A stretch of 64,000 bases of DNA from Pseudomonadota bacterium (GTDB lineage Bacteria > Pseudomonadota > Gammaproteobacteria > Xanthomonadales > Rhodanobacteraceae), in NCBI GenBank assembly GCA_021827205.1, contig JAKAWV010000013.1:1-64000 (forward strand), in the 5' to 3' direction. The notes under the pieces are model-generated. The model was not told the DNA's origin. It was given only the letters and a program-made list of their open reading frames with translations, and made no database searches. Position numbers and translations under genes: made by a program. This document shows, one piece after another, positions 57,451 to 64,000 of the stretch. The stretch's first letter is position 1, and the number at the start of each line of letters is the position of its first letter.

Positions 57451-58857
57451 GTGAATGAATTGTGGCGCGGATCATTGAGCGATCTGGCGGAGGCGATCCG
57501 CGCGCGCAAGGTATCCAGCACCGAGGTGGTGCAGGCGCACTTGCAACGCATCGACGCGGTCAACCCGCGCGTCAACGCGCTGCCCGAGGTGCTGCGCGAT
57601 GCGGCGCTACGTGCTGCCGCGCGGGCCGATCACGCGCTGGCGCGGGGCGTCGCACCGGGGCCACTGCATGGCGTGCCATTCACGCTGAAGATCAATATCG
57701 ATCTGGCCGGATCGGCCACGACTGCGGGCGTGCCGGCGCTGCGCGAGGCCGTGCCCGCGTGCGATGCGCCGCATGTCGCGCAGCTCAAGGCGGCCGGCGC
57801 GATCGCGCTGGCGCGCGGCAACATGCCCGACTTCGGCTTTCGCTGGCACACCGACAGTTCGCTGCATGGCGCCAGCCTCAATCCATGGGACGCGCGCGTC
57901 ACGCCGGGCGGTTCCAGCGGTGGCGATGCCATCGCGCTGGCCACCGGCATGACACCATTGGGGCTGGGCAATGATTTCGGCGGCTCGCTGCGTTATCCGG
58001 CGTTGTGCTGCGGGGTGGCCGCGCTGCGTCCGACGCTGGGGCGCGTCGCGCGCGCCGCGCCGCCAACGCCCGTGGAGCCGCCACTCAGTTTTCAAATGTT
58101 CTCGGTGCACGGCCCCATGGCTCGCCAGGTGCGCGATTTACGTCTGACGCTGGCGGCGATGAGCGCCGCCGACGCGCGCGATCCATGGTGGGTACCGGCA
58201 CCGCTGGTCGGCCCCGCGCTGCGCGCGCCCATCAAGGTGGCGATGTGCGTCGATCCGGGCGCGTGGGGCGTGCACGCGCAGGTGGCCGAGGGCGTGCACA
58301 AGGCCGCGCATTGGCTGGATCAGGCGGGCTATGGCGTCGAGGAGATCGCGCCGCCGCAGATAGCGGAGATGCTGGAAACCTACATGCAGATCATCGCCGC
58401 CGATGTGCGCAGCACGCTGCTGCCCGCCGTGGCCGCGCTGACCTCTGCGGACACGCAGCGCTTCGTCACCGACTTCATGCAACTGGTGCCGGCGTCCACG
58501 CTGGATGGCTACATCGGCGCGCTGGCGCGACGCAATCAGATCGCGCGCGCCTGGGGCTTGTTTCAGCAGGACTATCCGCTGCTGCTGGCGCCGGTGAGCG
58601 CGCAGCCGCCGTTCGCGGTGGGCTTCGATGTATCCGGTGTCGCGGCGGTGCGCGCGCTGATGCAGGCGATGGCGCTGAGCGTCGGCGTCAATCTGCTCGG
58701 GCTGCCCGCGGTAGCCATTCCGGTGGGCGTGGCGCACGGCTTGCCGCAAGGCGTGCAACTGATCGGCGCGCGCTACCGCGAGGACTTGTGCCTGGACGCG
58801 GCCGAGTGCATCGAGCGCGCCGCGGCCATGCCCACGCCGATCGATCCGCGATTCTGA
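57451..58857 (+). CDS. Amidase (amidase-signature family)
   Basis: A protein of about 470 residues of the amidase-signature superfamily, whose members hydrolyse carboxamides. The Ser-cisSer-Lys triad can be placed: Lys in GVPFTLKINIDLAGS, cis-Ser in TPGGSSGGDAIALATGM, and the nucleophile in GNDFGGSLRYPALCCG. A variant replaces GSDxGGS by GNDFGGS, which keeps the nucleophile. The GTG at 57451 is chosen because MELWRG-type openings (here VNELWRGSLSDLAEAIRARK) mark the family start; an ATG at 57430 is also possible. The small oxidoreductase-like gene follows 10 bases later. Confidence 0.87.
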   Translation: MNELWRGSLSDLAEAIRARKVSSTEVVQAHLQRIDAVNPRVNALPEVLRDAALRAAARADHALARGVAPGPLHGVPFTLKINIDLAGSATTAGVPALREAVPACDAPHVAQLKAAGAIALARGNMPDFGFRWHTDSSLHGASLNPWDARVTPGGSSGGDAIALATGMTPLGLGNDFGGSLRYPALCCGVAALRPTLGRVARAAPPTPVEPPLSFQMFSVHGPMARQVRDLRLTLAAMSAADARDPWWVPAPLVGPALRAPIKVAMCVDPGAWGVHAQVAEGVHKAAHWLDQAGYGVEEIAPPQIAEMLETYMQIIAADVRSTLLPAVAALTSADTQRFVTDFMQLVPASTLDGYIGALARRNQIARAWGLFQQDYPLLLAPVSAQPPFAVGFDVSGVAAVRALMQAMALSVGVNLLGLPAVAIPVGVAHGLPQGVQLIGARYREDLCLDAAECIERAAAMPTPIDPRF

Positions 58858-58867
58858 GCGCGGCGCG

Positions 58868-59059
58868 ATGTCTGGTGAAGAATCCCCCCAATCACGCGAC
58901 CCGCGCCCGCAGCCGCCGTCCGCGCCGGAGCCAGGCGACTGCTGTGGCGGCGGTTGTACCTTGTGCATCTTCGATCTGCACGAGCAGGCGCTGCAGCGCT
59001 ACCAGCAGCAACTCGCGGCGTGGCTGCTGCGGCATCCACAGGTGCATGAGCCCGATTGA
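58868..59059 (+). CDS. Oxidoreductase-like domain protein
   Basis: A 63-residue protein matching the short 'oxidoreductase-like' domain (PF09791): a proline-rich opening, then PEPGDCCGGGCTLCIFDLHE and QALQRYQQQLAAW. The CC-x3-C-x2-C arrangement suggests metal or cluster binding. It follows the amidase gene by 10 bases and is probably co-transcribed with it. The domain's function is not established. Confidence 0.8.
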   Translation: MSGEESPQSRDPRPQPPSAPEPGDCCGGGCTLCIFDLHEQALQRYQQQLAAWLLRHPQVHEPD

Positions 59060-59149
59060 GCTGGCGCACGCCGCGCGATTTGCGCTCGGGGATCAGACGG
59101 GATCGGAAACTCGCGCAAGCGCAAGCGATGGGGGGCGCGTGGTTTGGGC

Positions 59150-59772
59150 AGAGTTGCCCCTGTTCCACCCGGCTGCGTCGCCGCGCGCCGCGCTGAACGA
59201 TGGCCCTTGCTTGAGGCTTGGCAGGGTTGCCCCTGTTCCGTGCCGCTGCCGCGGCGCGGGCTACTTTCCTTGCGGGGAAAGTAGCCAAAGCCATCCACGC
59301 GGCGGCCTGCGCCGTGCTGCGCACGGTGACTAGCTTCGCGCATCCTGCGCTACGCAAGTCACGCTGCCCTCGGCTCCTGCCTCGGGCACTCGACGCCGCG
59401 CGACGTCTCGCCCTGCGCTGCTCGGCGCTGGCCAACGCTACGAAGGTCAAATGCAACAGCGCGCGCTGTTGATCTTCAATCCCCCTCGGCAGCGGCGGGA
59501 CTGCGCGGGAGAGGCCCGCAGGGTGAGCGCGTGGACGCGCTCACGCGCCGCAGGCCAGGGATGGCCATCGGCGCGCCCCGCGCAGGCACGCGCACCCGCG
59601 CAGCGGGCGCTGCGGTCGGGGTCGGCTTTCTTTGGTTCCTTTCTTTGCCGATCAAAGAAAGGAACCCGCGCCGCGGCAGCGGCACGGAACAGGGGCAACC
59701 TTGCGAAGCTCTGCGCAAGAACAACCGTTCACGCGCAGCGCGCGGCGGCGCAGCCGGGCGGAACAAGGCAAC
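59150..59772. repeat. Nested inverted-repeat region with two perfect hairpins
   Basis: The 860 bases between 59060 and 59919 hold no supported gene. An inner pair of 36-bp arms (59225-59260 and 59665-59700) is a perfect inverted repeat, containing TTGCCCCTGTTCCGTGCCGC and its complement. An outer imperfect pair lies at about 59153-59199 and 59726-59772 (TTGCCCCTGTTCCACCCGGC against GCCGGGCGGAACAAGGCAAC). Within lie two hairpins: 59259-59286 (GGCTACTTTCC with GGGAAAGTAGCC-like arm) and 59634-59666 (GGTTCCTTTCTTTG with CAAAGAAAGGAACC). The structure looks like REP/BIME-type or MITE-like repetitive DNA. Confidence 0.8.
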
Positions 59773-59919
59773 CTTGCCAAGCGCCACGCAAGGACGACCG
59801 CCAAAGAACGACGCGCAACGCGTGGCCGGGAAGCGCGCACTCTCGCCCGTTGCTGCGGCATCACCTCATCCCGCGGGTGCGCGCAGACGCCACGGATCGC
59901 CTGCGGCGCAAGGCCCGGC

Positions 59920-62178
59920 TCAGAATTGGTAGCGCGCGCTGGCCGTGATCATGCGCGGCGGGCCGTAGTAGCCGGTGATCATGCCCAGCGCGATGATGTT
60001 GAAACCGGAGGTGCGGTAGTGCTTGTCGGCGAGGTTGCTGCCCTCGAGGCTGTACGTCCACGCGCCGCCGGTGCGCCAGATCACCCCGGCGTTGACTAGG
60101 CCGTAGGCACCCTGCGCGAGGACCGGGCTGAGGTTCTGATCGAAATAAACCAGTGTCTGGTAGGTGACGTTCAGGCGCGCGGCCACGTCGCCGCCGCCGG
60201 CCAGCGGAAAATGCTTCCACAGCGTCAGGCCGCCGTTCCACTTCGGCGCGTAGGTGAACTTGCTGGTTGCGGCGATGTTCACGCCGCCGCTGATGTATTG
60301 CGTGTAGCGCGGATGCAGATACGACAGGTTGCCGCTCAGCGTCCAGCGATCGCCCATCTGCCAGGCGAACTCGTTCTCCATGCCGTCGATGGTGGCCTTG
60401 CCGGCATTGGTGAAGTCGCCGAAGAAGCCGCGCTGGCCGTTGGGCTGCACGTACGAGGTGTACACCGAGAGCTGGATGTTGTGATACAGCGCGTGGAACA
60501 GCGCGCTGTTGAGCATCAAGCGGCCGCCGAAGAAACTCATCTTGGCGCCCAGCTCGTAGTTGAGCAGGGTTTCGTTCCGGATCGGCCGGCACGACTGCGG
60601 AATGGCGGTGCAGTTGGCCTGGATGTTATAGCCGCCGGAGTGGAAGCCGGTGCTGGCGGTGGCGTACAGATTCACCGCAGCGCCGGTCTTCCAACCCAGG
60701 GTCAGCTTGGGCGACAGATTGTCGGCTGCGGTGCTGCCCTCGAAATTGGCCTGCACGCCATTGGGCGTGGTGAAGGTGGCGTTGGGATAGGTGTAGTTCT
60801 GAATGATCGCGGTCTTGCTTTCGTGTGTGTAACGCGCGCCGGTTTCCAGGCTCCAGCGCGGCGCGAAGCGCCATGTGTAATCGGCGTAGGCGGCCAGGCT
60901 GTGCGTGTCCACGCTGCCGCCGCTGCCCACATACAACGAGTAGCCCAGTTGCTGGTAAGGCGGCAGCGCCAGCAGCGCGTATTTGTTGACGCCCCCGGCG
61001 TAGCCGTTGAAGTAGTACACGCCCATCACGCCGTGCAGATCGCTGCCGTTGTCATACAGCGCCTGCAGTTCCTGGCTGAACTGGTGACTGTGGTAGACCA
61101 GGTTGTTGTCGGCGATCGACACCGGCAAGGTGTCGACATCGATGTTCATGTTGCTGTTGGAGCTGCGGTACGCGGTGATGGATTTGAATTCCCAGTTGGC
61201 CGTTGGCATCCAGCGCAGCGTCAGCGCACCGCCGCCGCTGTTGCTCAGGTTCACCGGCGGCTGGTCGCTCTGCGTATTCCAGGGATTGGATAGCTGCGGG
61301 GTGTGCGCGGGATCGAAGGGAATGATCGCCAGGCGCTGCCCGCCGGCCGGATTGGAGTGGTCCGAAACGCCGTCCAGTTCGACCTGCGCATTGAACGCAC
61401 TGCTGGGGAAATAGCCCAGGCTCACGCGCGCCGCATTCACATCCTGATTGTTGTTGGGGCTGCCGGTCAGCAGATCGTGACCATAACCGCCGTGATGCAG
61501 GGTGGCGGCGGCGACGCGGAAGCGCCACACGCCATCCTTGCTGGCGTTGCCGTAGTCGACCTCGAGATTCCTGGTGGCATGCATGCCCAGGGTCGCGGTG
61601 ACCGATCCGGTCTCATGCACAGGCAGCGGCTTGGAGATGAAGTTGATCGCGCCGCCGACCGTGTTCTTGCCGTACAGCGTGCCTTGCGGGCCGCGCAGCA
61701 CTTCGATGCGATCGACATCGAACACATTCAGCAGCGCGCCCTGCGGACGCGCGATGTAGACGCCATCGAGGTACAGGCCCACTTCCGGATCGAAGCCCCA
61801 CAGCGGGTTGTTCTGGCCGATGCCGCGCAGGTACACGGTCAGCGTCGAGGTGGTGCCCTGGGTCGGGCCGATCTGCAGATTCGGCACCAGGCCCTGCAGG
61901 TCGGCGAGATTCTGCACGTTGTTGTCGGTCAGCGCGCGCGCGGTGAGCGCGGTCACGGCGATGGGCACGTCCTGCAGGGTTTCCTCGTAGCGGCGCGCGG
62001 TGACCTTGACGGTTTCCAGATTGGTAACCGACGTATTTGTGGTCTTGTGAGCCTGATCTCTAGCGGTGGCTGCCGCGCTACCGGCGCGTGCATTCTGTGC
62101 GGGCGCTGTCGCGTGCGCCGTATGCACGCCCGCGGACAGCGCGACCGCGGTGGCCATGGCAAGGTGTCGATACTGCAC
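59920..62178 (-). CDS. TonB-dependent outer-membrane receptor
   Basis: A 752-residue receptor. The signal peptide ends near AHATA. The plug domain spans about 60-190 (VTARRYEETLQDVPIAVTAL, LADLQGLVPNLQIG, IEVLRGPQGTLYGKNTVGGA). The rest is a beta barrel ending in the aromatic terminus GPPRMITASARYQF, as required for BAM recognition. A TonB box is suggested by LETVKVTARR near the mature N-terminus. The type, with 'YEETLQDVPIAVTAL', is the large proteobacterial group that takes up siderophores, carbohydrates or aromatic compounds; the substrate is open. It is monocistronic, and a palindrome lies about 50 bases upstream. Confidence 0.93.
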   Translation of the reverse strand: MQYRHLAMATAVALSAGVHTAHATAPAQNARAGSAAATARDQAHKTTNTSVTNLETVKVTARRYEETLQDVPIAVTALTARALTDNNVQNLADLQGLVPNLQIGPTQGTTSTLTVYLRGIGQNNPLWGFDPEVGLYLDGVYIARPQGALLNVFDVDRIEVLRGPQGTLYGKNTVGGAINFISKPLPVHETGSVTATLGMHATRNLEVDYGNASKDGVWRFRVAAATLHHGGYGHDLLTGSPNNNQDVNAARVSLGYFPSSAFNAQVELDGVSDHSNPAGGQRLAIIPFDPAHTPQLSNPWNTQSDQPPVNLSNSGGGALTLRWMPTANWEFKSITAYRSSNSNMNIDVDTLPVSIADNNLVYHSHQFSQELQALYDNGSDLHGVMGVYYFNGYAGGVNKYALLALPPYQQLGYSLYVGSGGSVDTHSLAAYADYTWRFAPRWSLETGARYTHESKTAIIQNYTYPNATFTTPNGVQANFEGSTAADNLSPKLTLGWKTGAAVNLYATASTGFHSGGYNIQANCTAIPQSCRPIRNETLLNYELGAKMSFFGGRLMLNSALFHALYHNIQLSVYTSYVQPNGQRGFFGDFTNAGKATIDGMENEFAWQMGDRWTLSGNLSYLHPRYTQYISGGVNIAATSKFTYAPKWNGGLTLWKHFPLAGGGDVAARLNVTYQTLVYFDQNLSPVLAQGAYGLVNAGVIWRTGGAWTYSLEGSNLADKHYRTSGFNIIALGMITGYYGPPRMITASARYQF

Positions 62179-62225
62179 GGAATTCCCCTTGGGTGGTGGG
62201 CGAGGGCGCGCAGCGTAATATTAGA

Positions 62226-62240
62226 AACAGGTAAACTGTT
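62226..62240. promoter_or_regulatory. Palindrome AACAG-N5-CTGTT upstream of the TonB receptor gene
   Basis: AACAGGTAAACTGTT is a perfect dyad with five-base arms, 48-62 bases upstream of the receptor start, next to TAATAT that could serve as a -10 element on either strand. A related half, ACAGGTAAACTG, recurs at 62336-62347, upstream of the RIO kinase gene. Possible operator; the regulator is unknown. Confidence 0.35.
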
Positions 62241-62431
62241 AATGCGCCGCAGCATGACCAAGCCTGCGGCAATGTGCCGCGCTCCCGGTTTCGGCTTCAT
62301 GCCGGCGCAGCGCGCGCGCAACATACGTTCTCGGCACAGGTAAACTGCCGCGTTTGCATGGCATGCGCAGTACGCGCGCGATCAATCCCCATCACCCAAG
62401 CGGCGCCGTGCAGCAGTCGGTGCCGCACGCA

Positions 62432-63298
62432 ATGGAACCCATGAAGACTCCCCAAGGCCTGCAGGCGCTGATCGACGACGGCATCATCGACGCGGTGATC
62501 CGGCCGCTGAAAAGCGGCAAAGAAGCGTCGGTGTACGTAGTGCGCAGCGGTGACTTGGTGCGTTGCGCCAAGGTCTACAAGGACATGGCGCAACGCAGTT
62601 TCCAGGCGCGCGTGCAGTATCAGGAAGGGCGCAAGGTGCGCGGCAGCCGCGAGGCGCGCGCGATCGGCAAGGCCACCCGCTTCGGCCGCAAGCAGCAGGA
62701 AACCGACTGGAAAAACACCGAGGTCGATGCGCTGTATCAACTCGCCGCGGCCGGCGTGCGCGTGCCGCAGCCGTATGGCTTTTTCAACGGCGTGCTGGTG
62801 ATGGAACTGGTCACCGACGCCGAAGGCCGCGCGGCGCCGCGGCTGGGCGAGGTGGATCTGCGGCCGGCGCAGGCGCGCGCCTTTCACCGGTTCCTGGTGC
62901 GTCAGGTCGTGCGCATGCTGTGCATCGGCCTGATCCACGGTGACCTGTCGGAATACAACGTGCTGGTCGCGGCCGAAGGTCCGGTGATCATCGACCTGCC
63001 GCAGGTGGTCAGCGCCGCCGGCAACAACGCCGCGCGCGCCATGCTGCTGCGCGATGTCGGCAACCTCGCCAACACGCTCGGACAATTCGCGCCCGAGCTG
63101 TTGAATACGTACTACGGCGAGGAAATGTGGGCGCTGTTCGAGCAGGGCGCGCTGCGCCCCGACAGCGAGCTCAGCGGCGTGTTCGCGGCCGACACGCACG
63201 CCGCCGATGTCGATGATGTCATGGCGGCGATCATTGACGCGCGGCAGGAGGCGATTATCCGCCAGCGGGGCCGCGCGGCGGCCAACAGCGACGATTGA
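62432..63298 (+). CDS. RIO1-family serine protein kinase
   Basis: A 288-residue RIO-type kinase. The start at 62432 is used; 62441 is also possible. The glycine-loop substitute GKEASVYVVRSG with ATP-binding lysine in RCAKVYKD, the catalytic loop LIHGDLSEYNVLV and the metal-binding IIDLPQVV are all present. The loop between (QEGRKVRGSREARAIGKATR) is the bacterial RIO1 flexible loop. RIO kinases are atypical kinases that in bacteria may phosphorylate translation or envelope targets. It is divergent from the TonB receptor gene. Confidence 0.88.
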   Translation: MEPMKTPQGLQALIDDGIIDAVIRPLKSGKEASVYVVRSGDLVRCAKVYKDMAQRSFQARVQYQEGRKVRGSREARAIGKATRFGRKQQETDWKNTEVDALYQLAAAGVRVPQPYGFFNGVLVMELVTDAEGRAAPRLGEVDLRPAQARAFHRFLVRQVVRMLCIGLIHGDLSEYNVLVAAEGPVIIDLPQVVSAAGNNAARAMLLRDVGNLANTLGQFAPELLNTYYGEEMWALFEQGALRPDSELSGVFAADTHAADVDDVMAAIIDARQEAIIRQRGRAAANSDD

Positions 63299-63532
63299 AA
63301 CGCGGCCCGCGACGCACTCCGCGGATAGCGCGCGGATGACGCTGGAGCGCGCATCCAACCCTGCCGCGCCGCGCCCGCGAGGCCTCGCGTGGCGGGTGGA
63401 TCGTGACGCGTGCGGCGCCGCGACATTACCGCGAATTGATGCGATCGCCGGTTGTAGCACCCGCCGACGATGCCTACAGTAGGCGTGCGCGGTTCCCCAG
63501 CGCCGCGCCAATCCCTCTCCGGGAGATGCATC

Positions 63533-64000
63533 ATGCGATTGCAGGCCAGCCTCGCGTTCGTGTTGATCGCAGTGACCGCCGCGGCCGCGCAGGCCGCGCC
63601 AGCGCGGCCGGATAGCACTCCGTGGGCGCACTGGTTTTCCTACCGGTACGACACCCGGCCCAAGAACGTCGCCCTGTTGAACGACATGCCGTGCAGCGTG
63701 TTGTCGCATCCGAACGGGTGGGGCGGCCTGTACATCACCAATGCGGCGTCGGGCGACCACGAGTTCTTTGTTGATGTCCCCGATTGCACTGCACCCGCGG
63801 GCAGCGGCTGGACGGTTCCCATCTTCTACCGTTCGCAGCAACGACTTCCGGACGTCCAGGTTACGCTCGGTGGGCTGCTTGCGACGCCTTTCAGGGCCGC
63901 TCCGCGGCCGGCAGCAACGCCGACAACGCGGGCGTTCGCGCTCAATGGCAGGGTCGCCGGCACCGCTGCCTGGCAGCCGCCCGGACCGCTGGCGCGCTGG
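63533..64000 (+). CDS. Secreted protein of unknown function (partial, runs off the window)
   Basis: Beginning at the ATG at 63533, with GGGAG ten bases upstream, a signal peptide (QASLAFVLIAVTAAAAQAAP) opens a frame that stays open to the window end, 156 codons. The mature part contains PWAHWFSYRYDTRPKNVALL, LSHPNGWGGLYITNAASGDH and SGWTVPIFYRSQQRLPDVQV. Two cysteines (in MPCSV and PDCTAP) could form a disulfide. No family recognised; the C-terminus lies beyond the window. Confidence 0.6.
   Translation, partial: MRLQASLAFVLIAVTAAAAQAAPARPDSTPWAHWFSYRYDTRPKNVALLNDMPCSVLSHPNGWGGLYITNAASGDHEFFVDVPDCTAPAGSGWTVPIFYRSQQRLPDVQVTLGGLLATPFRAAPRPAATPTTRAFALNGRVAGTAAWQPPGPLARW

Overview
The window is high-G+C proteobacterial chromosome. 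Gene content and order point to the Gammaproteobacteria, order Lysobacterales/Xanthomonadales, most likely a Rhodanobacteraceae-like lineage. The evidence is the runs ftsK-lolA-rarA-MFS-serS, trxB next to an FemAB-like GNAT protein and aat, and ssrA-smpB / ratA-rnfH / bamE / fur. This placement is inference from synteny and protein character; no 16S gene is present.

Layout. 1-5.9 kb: tail of a cold-shock gene with its terminator, a cytosolic 5'-nucleotidase, glutaryl-CoA dehydrogenase, a small secreted pilin-like protein, a scrap of a low-molecular-weight tyrosine phosphatase, a nucleotidyltransferase-fold protein, and an alpha-beta fused 2-oxoacid dehydrogenase E1. 5.9-9.7 kb: a frameshifted GNAT gene, then a regulator/methyltransferase/cupin cassette, then an intact methyltransferase. 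Truncated copies of the GNAT/methyltransferase junction lie on both sides of the cassette. 9.7-17 kb: a decayed type I restriction locus with hsdR interrupted by two in-frame amber codons, no recognisable hsdS, an AlbA_2/ATPase gene, a duplicated hsdM 3' end and an intact hsdM. 17-25.6 kb: Bax inhibitor-1-like protein, a frameshifted Sel1-like gene, a second methyltransferase/cupin cassette with an AraC regulator, bracketed by a remnant of the aat 3' end and the real aat, then an FemAB-like GNAT protein and trxB. 25.7-35.2 kb: ald, ftsK, lolA, rarA, an MFS transporter, a serS with an unusual A+T-rich insertion, a small membrane protein and an HD-GYP phosphodiesterase.

36-42.5 kb is accessory. 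It holds a large beta-propeller/phosphoesterase of visibly lower G+C, then an integrative element beside the 3' end of ssrA (AlpA-like regulator, unknown 224-aa protein, HigBA-type toxin-antitoxin, P4-type integrase). 42.2-47.9 kb: tmRNA with smpB, ratA-rnfH, bamE, fur, a phosphoglycerate-mutase-like protein, DUF190 plus a CrcB fluoride channel, and tRNA-Val. 48-55.4 kb: six tightly overlapping genes for a hydrogenase-4-like complex whose large subunit lacks the Ni ligands (an energy-converting-hydrogenase-related, Ehr, complex). 55.7-64 kb: a methyltransferase, two hypotheticals, an amidase, a small oxidoreductase-like protein, a nested inverted-repeat region, a TonB-dependent receptor, a RIO-type kinase and the start of a secreted protein.

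The most interesting pattern is that two accessory cassettes, each made of an HTH regulator, a SAM methyltransferase and a related about 130-residue cupin, are each bracketed by divergent direct repeats of the neighbouring chromosomal gene. A third locus, hsdM, shows the same kind of 3'-end duplication. This looks like insertion with flanking duplication of 130-190 bp of target, as a single-crossover integration of DNA from a relative would leave.
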